Shown: piece by piece, positions 1 to 7,421 of the stretch
Layout: each line of letters begins with the position of its first letter
Position numbering within the stretch: the first letter of the stretch is position 1
Assembly: GCA_944385645.1 (NCBI GenBank)
Contig: CALWYA010000024.1
Coordinates: 1 to 12,906 of the forward strand
Origin: an uncultured Oscillospiraceae bacterium
Lineage (GTDB): Bacteria > Bacillota > Clostridia > Oscillospirales > Oscillospiraceae
DNA: 12,906 nucleotides
Direction: 5' to 3'
Notes under the pieces: generated by a model
Databases searched by the model: none
Seen by the model: the letters and a program-made list of their open reading frames with translations, nothing else
What the model was told of the DNA's origin: nothing
Position numbers and translations under genes: made by a program

Positions 1-494
1 CCTCCCGCTTTGTGGAGGAGATCCCCCCGGAGCACCTGGAGCGGTCGGGCCGCTCCTATCTGTCCGATCTGGACGGGGACGAAGGCGGGGACAGCTGGGC
101 CGGGATGCCCAGCCGGTCCTCGGGCTACGGGGGCTATGGGGAGCGGTCCGGCTCCGGCCGCGCCGCCGGGGGCTTCGGCGGGACCGGCCGGGCCGCCGGC
201 GGGGCGCCCCGCCCCTCCTACGGGGGCTTCGAGCGCTCCGCCAGACCATCCCCCGCCCCCGGGCAGACCCGGCGGGCCGCCTCCCCCGCCCCCTCCTATG
301 CCAGGAGCGCCGCCCCGGCCCCCGCCCTCCAGCTGGCCAAGGGGGACCAGGTGCGGCACCGGGCCTTCGGCCTGGGGATGGTGCTCTCCGCCCAGAAGGT
401 GGGCGGGGACGTGCTGCTGGAAATCGCCTTCGACCAGGTGGGCACCAAGCGGCTGATGCTCAAATCGGCCGCCTCCCACATGGAGAAGGTATGA
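1..494 (+). CDS. pcrA: ATP-dependent DNA helicase PcrA/UvrD, C-terminal part (5' truncated by window)
   Basis: The reading frame is open from the left edge (first whole codon at base 3) to a TGA at 492-494. It begins with SRFVEEIPPEHLE, the block that ends the helicase core in PcrA/UvrD superfamily 1A helicases. About 90 residues of low-complexity linker follow, rich in Gly, Ala, Ser, Pro and Arg with scattered Tyr and Phe. The last ~50 residues (from KGDQVRHRAFGLGMV to the end) match the small beta-barrel, Tudor-like C-terminal domain of Gram-positive PcrA, which in Bacillus contacts RNA polymerase. The full protein is a 3'-5' helicase acting in nucleotide excision repair, replication conflicts and plasmid replication; its motor domains lie outside the window. 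A strong terminator follows within 30 bases, so this is the last gene of its transcript. Identification is by recognised motifs, not by a search. Confidence 0.9.
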   Translation, partial: SRFVEEIPPEHLERSGRSYLSDLDGDEGGDSWAGMPSRSSGYGGYGERSGSGRAAGGFGGTGRAAGGAPRPSYGGFERSARPSPAPGQTRRAASPAPSYARSAAPAPALQLAKGDQVRHRAFGLGMVLSAQKVGGDVLLEIAFDQVGTKRLMLKSAASHMEKV

Positions 495-523
495 GGGTCT
501 TGAAAATTTTTCCACGCTCGACC

Positions 524-551
524 AAAACCGGCGGAACCTTCCGCCGGTTTT
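524..551 (+). terminator. Intrinsic terminator after pcrA
   Basis: A perfect 13-base inverted repeat, AAAACCGGCGGAA and TTCCGCCGGTTTT, is separated by only two bases. It starts 29 bases after the pcrA stop. A GC core flanked by A and T runs makes it a good intrinsic terminator that could work in both directions. Confidence 0.9.
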
Positions 552-559
552 GTCGTCTA

Positions 560-806
560 ATCCAATAGGGGGAGCGCCGACCCGCGGCGCGTCCAGGAGG
601 CCGCGCTCCACATGGTCCGCACCATCCGTAGGGGCCGATGATCCCTACCCCTTTTGTCTCGCTTCGCTCGACATTTCCCCCTGATAGGGGGAATCGGCCT
701 CATCGGCCCGCGGGCGGCCACATGGGGCCGCCCCTACGAAGATCCCCCGCCGCCTCTGGAGGCGCGCCGAGTCGTCGCGCCCTACGCAGACAGTCCGTCC
801 TCAAAA
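560..806. repeat. Non-coding stretch with several short inverted repeats
   Basis: No convincing gene lies here; the short open frames have no ribosome binding site and no coding-like composition. Three small inverted repeats are visible: GTAGGG/CCCTAC at 628-633 and 643-648, TTCCCCC/GGGGGAA at 675-681 and 687-693, and GGGCGGCC/GGCCGCCC at 712-719 and 726-733. The last is followed by CCCTACGAAG, and GTAGGGG also occurs at 628-634 in the opposite sense. From general familiarity with Oscillospiraceae intergenic DNA, I suspect a dispersed repeat family, but one copy cannot show that. Confidence 0.5.
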
Positions 807-968
807 AATTCTCCATTCTCAATTCCTAACTCCTAATTCCTCATTCCTAATTCAAACTCCTATCTCCTATCTCATATCTCCCATCTTCACTCTCCACTCT
901 CCACTCTTCACTCTCAACTCTTCACTCTCAACTCTTCACTCTCAACTCTTCACTCTCAACTCTCCACT
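807..968. repeat. Low-GC pyrimidine tract with heptamer tandem repeats
   Basis: The plus strand here is almost purely C, T and A. From 885 to 968 it is an uninterrupted run of twelve heptamers of the form CTYMACT: CTTCACT, CTCCACT and CTCAACT. Within it, 906-961 is four perfect copies of the 14-mer CTTCACTCTCAACT. The part before 885 (from about 807) is a looser version built on CTCCTAATTC and CTCCTATCT blocks. The tract stands out sharply from the GC-rich surroundings and stops just before a promoter. On the minus strand it is a G/A-rich tract. No function is assigned. Confidence 0.85.
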
Positions 969-974
969 CTTTTT

Positions 975-1002
975 CTTAAGTGAATCTTAAAGATTTGTAA
1001 CC
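975..1002 (+). promoter_or_regulatory. Candidate OmpR/PhoB-family response regulator operator
   Basis: CTTAAG at 975-980 and CTTAAA at 986-991 repeat with an 11-base period. A poorly matching third unit, GTAACC, falls at 997-1002. Direct half-sites one helical turn apart, ending about 20 bases before a -35 box, are the usual layout for OmpR/PhoB/VanR-type activators. No regulator gene is in the window, so the protein that binds is unknown. Confidence 0.5.
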
Positions 1003-1011
1003 GTATCGTAA

Positions 1012-1041
1012 TTGCATCCCCTTCCCCTTTGCGCCTATAAT
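1012..1041 (+). promoter_or_regulatory. Sigma-70-type promoter of the efflux/SLH operon
   Basis: The -35 box is TTGCAT (1012-1017) and the -10 box is a consensus TATAAT (1036-1041), with an 18-base spacer. Transcription would start near 1048, leaving a leader of about 60 bases before the adaptor gene. The leader contains a GC hairpin, GCCGGCC/GGCCGGC, at 1066-1080. Confidence 0.75.
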
Positions 1042-1109
1042 GGGGAGGTTGAAAAACCAGGGCGTGCCGGCCGGGCCGGCCGCCCCACCATTTACAGGAG
1101 GACATCATC

Positions 1110-2819
1110 ATGCCAGAAGTGAAAGAACCCGCTTCCGCCGCTCCCCAGGGAGCCTCCGCGCCTCCCGCCGCTCCCCGCAAGCCCAGCGGCCCGGCGGGCC
1201 AGCGGAAAAAGAAGACCGTCAAGGCGGTCATCGCCCTGGCGGTCGCCGCCGCCGTCCTCATCGGGGGCGGCTACGGCCTGAACCGCTTTCTGCACTCCGG
1301 CGGGAAACAGCTGGGGGAGATTTACGCCGTCCCCGCCTCCATCGGCTCCATCCAGCAGACCGCCTCCGGCCGGGGCACCGCCCGGGCCCAGGAGTCCGCC
1401 GCCATCACCCTGACCCAGGACGGCACGGTGCAGGAGGTCTATGTGGCCGGCGGCCAGCAGGTCACGGCCGGCGACCCTCTGTACACCATTTTCAGCCAGG
1501 CCGCCCAGGATGAGGTGACCAAGGCTCAGGAGACGGTGACCAACCTCTCCAAGGACATGGCCGACCTGCAGGAGGAGCTGGCCAACCTGACCACCCGGGC
1601 CCCCTTCGCCGGCAAGCTCCAGGAGGTGGAGACCTTCCAGCCCGACCAGGAGGTGTCCTCCGGCGCCACGGTGGCCACTCTGGTCAATGACCGGCAGCTG
1701 AAGCTGTCCCTGTACTTCAGCTACGCCTATGAGAACCAGATTCACTCCGGCCAGCGCGTCCAGGTGACCATCCCCTCCGTCATGCGGGACTTCACCGGCA
1801 CGGTGGAGAAGGTGAACAAGGTCAGCTACATCTCCCCCGAGGGGGCCGTCCACTTCGAGGCGGTCATCGTCTTCGACAACCCGGGGACTCTCACCGCCGG
1901 CATGGACGCCTCGGCGGTGCTCACCGCCCCCGACGGCTCGGCCATCTACCCCTATGAGAACGGCAAGACCGAGTTCTATGAGACCCGCACCATCGTCACC
2001 AAGGCGGGCGGCCCAGTGGTGTCCACCGGCAACCTGCTCAACTACGCCAATGTGGAGGCGGGCGAGGTGCTGCTCACCCTGGGCTCCTCCACCGTGGACG
2101 GCGAGATCCGGGCCAAGGCCCAGGAGCTGGAGGACGCCCAGAAGCGGCTGGCCGAGGCCCAGACCGCCCTGGCCAACTTCAGTGCCGTCTCTCCCATCGA
2201 CGGCACCGTCACCTCCTGCAACCTGACCCCCGGCCAGGAGGTGAAGAGCGGCGCCACCGTGGTCATGATCTCCAACAACGTGACCATGCTGGTCACCATC
2301 ACTGTGGACGACAAGAACATCTCCTTCATCAAGCCGGGAGACACGGTGGATCTGGACTGGAACGGCACCACCTATCAGGGCGTGGTCACCTCCATCGACA
2401 TGGCCGGGGCCGAGAGCGGACAGGGCATGACCAACTACCCCGTCACCCTGACGGTGGACAACTACGACGGCAGCCTGATCGAAGGGGCCTATCTCCAGTA
2501 CTCTTTCGTCACCAGCGAGTCGTCCGACTGCGTGCTGATCCCCACCACCGCGGTGCAGTACTTCTCCGACACCGAGGGCAACCGGACGGCGGTGGTCTTC
2601 GTCCAGCGGGATACGCCTCCCGAGGACATCCCCGAGCTGCAGTATCCCGAGCTGCAGGAGGGCACGGAGCGCACCTATCCCTCTCAGGAGGAGGGGTACT
2701 ACCCCGTCGTTGTGGAGACCGGCCTGTCCGACCCCCAGAACGTGGAGATCCGCTCCGGGGTGCAGGAGGGCGACATGGTGTTCGTCAACTATACCGTCAC
2801 CGACAACAGCTACGGCTAA
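1110..2819 (+). CDS. Membrane-anchored efflux adaptor (MacA/HlyD-like) with two tandem modules
   Basis: This 569-residue protein is the adaptor of a MacAB-like ABC exporter. Residues 1-35 are a Pro/Ala-rich cytoplasmic tail ending in a basic patch, and 36-55 form a single membrane segment, so the bulk lies outside the membrane. Residues 98-192 form a lipoyl-like domain split by a short helix (130-160), with RAPFAGKLQEV as the second half, followed by a beta-barrel (about 195-275). The pattern then recurs: strands from about 291, a helix at 330-356, SPIDGTVTSCNLTPGQEV (361-378), another barrel, and a C-terminal membrane-proximal region. MacA adaptors usually have one module in about 350-450 residues, so this one is long. 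AGGAGG lies eight bases before the ATG. The ATPase gene starts 12 bases downstream. The exported substrate cannot be predicted. Confidence 0.85.
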   Translation: MPEVKEPASAAPQGASAPPAAPRKPSGPAGQRKKKTVKAVIALAVAAAVLIGGGYGLNRFLHSGGKQLGEIYAVPASIGSIQQTASGRGTARAQESAAITLTQDGTVQEVYVAGGQQVTAGDPLYTIFSQAAQDEVTKAQETVTNLSKDMADLQEELANLTTRAPFAGKLQEVETFQPDQEVSSGATVATLVNDRQLKLSLYFSYAYENQIHSGQRVQVTIPSVMRDFTGTVEKVNKVSYISPEGAVHFEAVIVFDNPGTLTAGMDASAVLTAPDGSAIYPYENGKTEFYETRTIVTKAGGPVVSTGNLLNYANVEAGEVLLTLGSSTVDGEIRAKAQELEDAQKRLAEAQTALANFSAVSPIDGTVTSCNLTPGQEVKSGATVVMISNNVTMLVTITVDDKNISFIKPGDTVDLDWNGTTYQGVVTSIDMAGAESGQGMTNYPVTLTVDNYDGSLIEGAYLQYSFVTSESSDCVLIPTTAVQYFSDTEGNRTAVVFVQRDTPPEDIPELQYPELQEGTERTYPSQEEGYYPVVVETGLSDPQNVEIRSGVQEGDMVFVNYTVTDNSYG

Positions 2820-2831
2820 AGAGGTGGGGAT

Positions 2832-3527
2832 ATGCTGATTGACATCCGCGATCTCTACAAGATTTACAACGAGGGCAAGGAGAGCGAGGTCCGGGCGCTG
2901 GACGGGGTGACCCTCCAGATCGACCGGGGGGAGTTCGTGGCCATTGTGGGCCAGTCGGGCTCGGGCAAGTCCACCCTGATGAACGTGCTGGGCTGTCTGG
3001 ACATCCCCACCTACGGGGAGTACTACCTCAACGGCACCGACGTCACCTCCCTGTCCGACAAGCAGCTGGCCCACATCCGCAACAAAGAGATCGGCTTCAT
3101 CTTCCAGGGGTACAACCTGATTCAGGAGCTGGACGCCCTGGAGAACGTGACCCTGCCCCTGATCTATCAGGGGGTGTCCGTCTTCGAGCGGGAGGACATC
3201 GCCATGGCCGCCCTGGAGCGGGTGGGCATGGCCGAGCGGGCCCACCACCGCCCCTCGGAGATGTCGGGCGGCCAGCAGCAGCGGGTGGCCATCGCCCGGG
3301 CCATCGCCACCCGCCCCCCCATCATCATGGCCGACGAGCCCACCGGCGCCCTGGACTCCAAGACGGGCCGCCATGTGCTGGAGATTCTCCGGGAGCTGTA
3401 CCGGGAGGGCACCACCATTCTGCTCATCACCCATGACGACGGCATCGCCGCCACCGCCCGGCGGGAGGTGCGGCTGTCCGACGGAAAGATCATCTCGGAC
3501 CAGACCCAGGAGGTGGATTGGGAATGA
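2832..3527 (+). CDS. ABC transporter ATP-binding protein, MacB/LolD type
   Basis: This 231-residue cytoplasmic ATPase powers the exporter formed with the preceding adaptor and the following permease. All expected motifs are intact: Walker A GQSGSGKST (40-48), Q-loop FQGYNL (Q92), signature MSGGQ (144-148), Walker B IIMADEP (164-170, catalytic E169), D-loop ALDS (173-176) and switch H201. The spacing and the phrases IGFIFQGYNL and DEPTGALDSKTG are typical of the MacB/LolD/FtsE branch, which drives mechanotransmission rather than transport through a membrane pore. Length is normal for a stand-alone ATPase. GAGGTGGGG lies just before the ATG, and the TGA overlaps the permease start as ATGA, which suggests translational coupling. 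Confidence 0.93.
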   Translation: MLIDIRDLYKIYNEGKESEVRALDGVTLQIDRGEFVAIVGQSGSGKSTLMNVLGCLDIPTYGEYYLNGTDVTSLSDKQLAHIRNKEIGFIFQGYNLIQELDALENVTLPLIYQGVSVFEREDIAMAALERVGMAERAHHRPSEMSGGQQQRVAIARAIATRPPIIMADEPTGALDSKTGRHVLEILRELYREGTTILLITHDDGIAATARREVRLSDGKIISDQTQEVDWE

Positions 3528-4777
3528 ATATCTGGCAGGCCTTCAAGATGGCCTTCAAGTCCATCTCCATGAAAAAGACCCGGTCCTTCCTCACCATGCT
3601 GGGCATCATCATCGGCGTGGCCAGCGTGGTCATCATGGTGTCGGTGGTCCAGGGCCAGAACAAGAAGAACCTGGAGTTCTATGAGAAGATGGGCGACAAC
3701 AAAATCAACGTCCAGGCCTTCTCCTACTATGACAGCGGAGACTCCATCTCCCAGGGGCTGTACGACTACTGCCTGTCCCTGGGCAGCCTGGTGCTGGGCA
3801 TCACCCCAGACGCCGAGGTGGGCAGCACCGTCATGGTCCAGTACGGGGCCAAGACCCTCCCGGTCAACGACTGGGACAGCGGGGTCAACATTCCCTGGGA
3901 GGACCAGATGCACATCAAGCTGGGTTCGGACCAGTACGGGGTGTGCAACAACTACAAGCTGGCCGGCGGCCGGGAGATGACCTATCTGGACGTGTCCAAC
4001 GGCAACCCGGTGTGCGTGCTGGGGTCGGGGGCCAAGGAGGCCCTGTTCGGCTTCACCGACCCGGTGGGCGAGACCATCACCCTCAACGGCGACCCCTTCC
4101 TGGTGGTGGGCTGGTATCAGCCCATGGACATCGAGTACTGGCCCGAGATGGACAACCTGATCGTCATCCCCTACACCTTCAACCGCACGCTGAACCAGAA
4201 CAGCTCCATCAACAGCTATGTGGTCAAGGCCCGGGACGCCCAGTCCACCGTGGAGGCCATGACCCGGCTGGACGCCTATCTCAGCGGCCTGTTCCCCCCC
4301 AATGAGTTCGGCTATTCCGATGTGGGCAGCTTCGGGGTGAGCAGCGACAACAACTACGCCCAGCAGGTGGAGAGCCAGAGCATGATGCAGTCCCTGGTGC
4401 TGGGGGCCATCGCGGGCATCTCCCTGCTGGTGGGCGGCATCGGCATCATGAACATCATGCTGGTCACCGTCACCGAGCGCACCCGGGAGATCGGCATCCG
4501 CAAGGCCATCGGCGCCGAGCGCAAGAGCATCATCACCCAGTTTCTCATCGAGGCGGCCGTCATCTGCTCCATCGGAGGGATCATCGGCATCGCCATCGGC
4601 TCTGTGGGCACCCTGATCGCCGGCAAGCTGCTGCTGGGCATGACCGACATGCTGCCCAGCGCCTTCATCACCATCGGGGCCTTCCTGTTCTCGGTGGTGC
4701 TGGGGATCATCTTCGGCATGTACCCCGCCATCAAGGCCTCCGGCCTGCAGCCGGTGGAAGCCCTCCGGGCGGAATAA
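3524..4777 (+). CDS. MacB/FtsX-family ABC transporter permease
   Basis: This 417-residue permease has the MacB four-helix topology: one N-terminal membrane segment (about 22-42), a large extracytoplasmic domain (about 45-285), and three C-terminal segments (about 290-315, 340-367 and 380-402). The family motif TERTREIGIRKAIGA (317-331), which contacts the ATPase, is present, as is the closing PAIKASGLQPVEALR. The ATG at 3524 is preferred because it overlaps the ATPase stop (ATGA) and has AGGAGG ten bases upstream; a TTG two codons earlier is less likely. The family uses ATP hydrolysis on the cytoplasmic side to move the external domain together with the adaptor, exporting peptides, antibiotics or lipids. 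The substrate is not evident. Confidence 0.92.
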   Translation: MNIWQAFKMAFKSISMKKTRSFLTMLGIIIGVASVVIMVSVVQGQNKKNLEFYEKMGDNKINVQAFSYYDSGDSISQGLYDYCLSLGSLVLGITPDAEVGSTVMVQYGAKTLPVNDWDSGVNIPWEDQMHIKLGSDQYGVCNNYKLAGGREMTYLDVSNGNPVCVLGSGAKEALFGFTDPVGETITLNGDPFLVVGWYQPMDIEYWPEMDNLIVIPYTFNRTLNQNSSINSYVVKARDAQSTVEAMTRLDAYLSGLFPPNEFGYSDVGSFGVSSDNNYAQQVESQSMMQSLVLGAIAGISLLVGGIGIMNIMLVTVTERTREIGIRKAIGAERKSIITQFLIEAAVICSIGGIIGIAIGSVGTLIAGKLLLGMTDMLPSAFITIGAFLFSVVLGIIFGMYPAIKASGLQPVEALRAE

Positions 4778-4793
4778 AGAGAGGAGATACTAT

Positions 4794-7184
4794 ATGAAGA
4801 CTATCAAACGGCTGCTCTCGGCGGCCATGGCCGGCATTCTGGCCCTTGCGCTGGTTCTGCCCGCCCTTCCCCCCGCCCAGGCGGCGGGCCAGTCCTCCTT
4901 TGTGGACGTCCGGGATGACGCCACCGCCGTCAACGCGGACATCCTCCGGCTCATGGGGGTGGTCAGCGGCACCGGCGGCGACCGGTTCAACCCCGACGGG
5001 GTCCTCACCCGGGCCCAGTTCTGCACCATGGTGGTCAACTTCATGCAGCGCAGCAGCGAAGTGGCCATCCACTCCACCCGCACCATCTTCACCGACGTGC
5101 CCGCAGGCCACTGGGCCCGGGGCTATGTGAACCTGGCCGCCTCCCTCACCGTGAAGGACGGGGAGGCGGAGGTCCCCCTGGTGTCCGGGGTGGGCGACGG
5201 GCGCTTCCTGCCCGACGACCCCATCAGCCAGGCCCAGGCGGTCACCATCCTGATCCGCATGCTGGGCTATACCAGCGCCCAGGCGGGGGCGGTGTGGCCC
5301 CAGAGCTATATGGATCTGGCCGGCTCTATCGCTCTGACCGACGGCATGCCCGCCGACTATAACGCCCCCCTCACCCGGGCCCAGGCCGCCCAGCTGTTCG
5401 TCAACGCCCTGAGCTGTGAGACGGCGGAGGGCGCGGTCTACTACACCACCCTGGGCGAGGCCCAGGAGGACACCGTCCTGCTGGCGGTGAACGTGGCCGC
5501 CGACACCGGGGACGCCCTGGGGGCGGTGCGCACCTCCTCCGGGACCTACCTGCCCCGGGCGGACAACGTCTCCCCCACCGCCCTCCAGGGCCGGCGGGGC
5601 ATCCTGGTCCTCAGCGACCGGAAGGAGATCGTCACCTTCGTCCCCGACGACTCCCAGTCTGTGACCATTACCCTGTCCGAGGACGCCAAGCCCGGCTCGG
5701 TCCAGGCCGGCGGCCAGCAGTACACCATCTCGGGCGATACCATGGTGTACACCTCCGGTCAGGAGGACGGCAAGACCTATCTGGACTGCTACTCCTCCCT
5801 GTACGCCGGCACCCCCCTGACCCTGTTCACCCAGCGAGGCAAGGTGGTGGCCGTCTACACCGCCAGCACCTCCACCCCCATCGACGCCGACGCCGTGGTG
5901 GTCAGGGGCAGCCCCACCGCCGCCACCTTCCACCAGCTCACCGGCGGGGCCACCAACTTCAACATCGTCAAGAACCGGCAGACCATCCGCCTGTCCGACA
6001 TCCAGCCCTATGACGTGGTCACCTACGACGAGATGAGCAACACCCTCATCGTCTCCGACCTGCGCATCACCTGCGTGTACCAGAACGCCGAGCCCAACGT
6101 GAAGACGCCCAAGACCATCACCTTCCTGGGCAACGAGCTGGAGGTGCTGGAGAGCGCCTGGGACTCCGCCCAGAACTTCACCCTGGGCGAGTCGGTGAGC
6201 CTGCTGCTCACCGCCGACGGCAAGGTGGCCGGCATGGCCGCCCCCGGGGCCGACACCCGCTCCACCGCCGTGGGTCTGGTGGAGGGGGGCAGCGCCTCCG
6301 TCTTCCTGCCCAACGGCGGCACCTGGAAGCTCAGCGGCACCGTCTCCAACGCCGACAACGTGGACGGGCAGCTGGTCATCTTCTCGGCCAGCCGCAGCAG
6401 TCTGACCACCAGCCGCATCGCCGACGGCAACCGGGCCCCCGGCCCCTTCGACGTGGACGAGATGACCCTGGGCGACCGCACCGTGCTGGGGGCCGTCAAG
6501 GTCTATGAGAAGGTCACCACCAGCGCCCTGGCCCCCGTCACCCTGTCCGACCTCACCGGCCTGGGCCAGATCCCCGCCGACCAGATCAGCGGCTACCACG
6601 CCAACAGCTCGGGCATGGTGGACTACATCGTGCTGGACAACGTCACCGGCAACGCCTATGAGTACGGCATGATGGTGGGGACCACTATCACCACACCGGG
6701 CCAGCAGATCACGGATGAGAACGGCGACCCCGTTCTGGATGATGATGGCAAGCCTACCTATACCGAACCCACTTCTCGGACGCAGTGGGAACTGTATCAG
6801 GGCATCGGCGGCGGCATCAAGTTTGCCGAGATCGCCGGCTACGCCGGCCGCTCCGGGGACATCGTGGGCATTGTCTCCTACAAGAACCGGGAGGGCAAGG
6901 ATATGATCCGCACCATCCTGGAGCTGACCGAGCGGACGGTCTCCGCCAAGGACTTCTTCCAGAGCGAGGGCAGCTGGTACGTCACCGCCAACGGCCGCAA
7001 CTACAAGGTGGCCAGCGACGTGGAGTGCTACGGCGGCATGGGCTCCGGCCGCGTCGATCCCAACAGCTGGTTCACCCAGGAGGAGACCGGCGACCGGCTG
7101 AGCGCCATGCGGGCCTTCTCCGACACGCTCACCGTCTACATCGACCCGGTGGGCAATCAGGTCCGGGTCATCACCGCCGGATGA
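4794..7184 (+). CDS. Secreted S-layer homology (SLH) domain protein
   Basis: This 796-residue exported protein opens with a classic signal peptide: a basic start (KTIKR), a hydrophobic core, and AQA|AG at about residue 30. Three SLH repeats follow at about 35-84 (FVDVRDD...LTRAQFCTMVVNF), 99-158 (FTDVPAGHWARGYV...ISQAQAVTILIRML) and 172-207 (YMDLAGSIAL...LTRAQAAQLFVNAL). SLH domains anchor proteins to the cell wall through secondary cell-wall polymers. The remaining ~590 residues are beta-rich, without cysteine clusters or an enzymatic motif I recognise. The gene starts 16 bases after the permease with GAGGAG as its binding site and ends the operon, so it is probably the wall-associated partner of the exporter. 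Residues ~630-664 have less GC-biased codons than their surroundings and may be an inserted loop. Confidence 0.88.
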   Translation: MKTIKRLLSAAMAGILALALVLPALPPAQAAGQSSFVDVRDDATAVNADILRLMGVVSGTGGDRFNPDGVLTRAQFCTMVVNFMQRSSEVAIHSTRTIFTDVPAGHWARGYVNLAASLTVKDGEAEVPLVSGVGDGRFLPDDPISQAQAVTILIRMLGYTSAQAGAVWPQSYMDLAGSIALTDGMPADYNAPLTRAQAAQLFVNALSCETAEGAVYYTTLGEAQEDTVLLAVNVAADTGDALGAVRTSSGTYLPRADNVSPTALQGRRGILVLSDRKEIVTFVPDDSQSVTITLSEDAKPGSVQAGGQQYTISGDTMVYTSGQEDGKTYLDCYSSLYAGTPLTLFTQRGKVVAVYTASTSTPIDADAVVVRGSPTAATFHQLTGGATNFNIVKNRQTIRLSDIQPYDVVTYDEMSNTLIVSDLRITCVYQNAEPNVKTPKTITFLGNELEVLESAWDSAQNFTLGESVSLLLTADGKVAGMAAPGADTRSTAVGLVEGGSASVFLPNGGTWKLSGTVSNADNVDGQLVIFSASRSSLTTSRIADGNRAPGPFDVDEMTLGDRTVLGAVKVYEKVTTSALAPVTLSDLTGLGQIPADQISGYHANSSGMVDYIVLDNVTGNAYEYGMMVGTTITTPGQQITDENGDPVLDDDGKPTYTEPTSRTQWELYQGIGGGIKFAEIAGYAGRSGDIVGIVSYKNREGKDMIRTILELTERTVSAKDFFQSEGSWYVTANGRNYKVASDVECYGGMGSGRVDPNSWFTQEETGDRLSAMRAFSDTLTVYIDPVGNQVRVITAG

Positions 7185-7235
7185 CCCCTTCCCCTGAGAT
7201 AACGCCCCATTCCAGGCCGTGTCCCTCAGACCAGA

Positions 7236-7291
7236 CGATTGCTTGCCGTTCCCGCCCCCCGCAGGGGGGGCGGGAACCCACAAAAGAATCG
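7236..7291. repeat. Long GC hairpin in the slh/azoR intergenic region
   Basis: A perfect 13-base inverted repeat, GTTCCCGCCCCCC (7248-7260) and GGGGGGCGGGAAC (7265-7277), has a four-base loop. It is enclosed by an outer CGATT (7236) / AATCG (7287) pair. No T run follows, so it is not a standard terminator. It has the look of a REP-like dispersed element next to the true terminator. Confidence 0.6.
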
Positions 7292-7292
7292 C

Positions 7293-7335
7293 CCCACAAA
7301 AAATGGACGCCTTCTCGGCGTCCATTTTTCGTGGG
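7293..7335. terminator. Bidirectional terminator between slh and the azoreductase-like gene
   Basis: AAAAATGGACGCC (7299-7311) and GGCGTCCATTTTT (7317-7329) form a 13-bp stem with loop TTCTC. After one mismatch the pairing continues for five more base pairs. A T run is present on both strands, so it can end the operon on the plus strand and the convergent gene on the minus strand. Confidence 0.92.
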
Positions 7336-7421
7336 TTCAGCGGGGCCGGGGCGGGGCCTGGCTCTCTTCTTCAGGGAACGGCCGGAACGGGAGAGGCGTC
7401 CATCCGCCCTGCTCGCTCCGC

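Noticed and set aside
638..836. Two short overlapping open frames of about 60 residues
   Set aside because: They lie over inverted repeats and the low-complexity tract, have no ribosome binding site, and show no recognisable domain.
885..968. CRISPR array
   Set aside because: The repeats are contiguous 7/14-base units with no unique spacers and there are no cas genes.
1092..3434. Very long minus-strand open frame opposite the adaptor and ATPase genes
   Set aside because: It is a mirror of G/C-ending codons in genuine plus-strand genes; its His/Gly/Val-rich translation has no domains.
4731..7325. 864-codon minus-strand open frame opposite the SLH gene
   Set aside because: Same shadow effect. 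It also crosses the terminator at 7293-7335.
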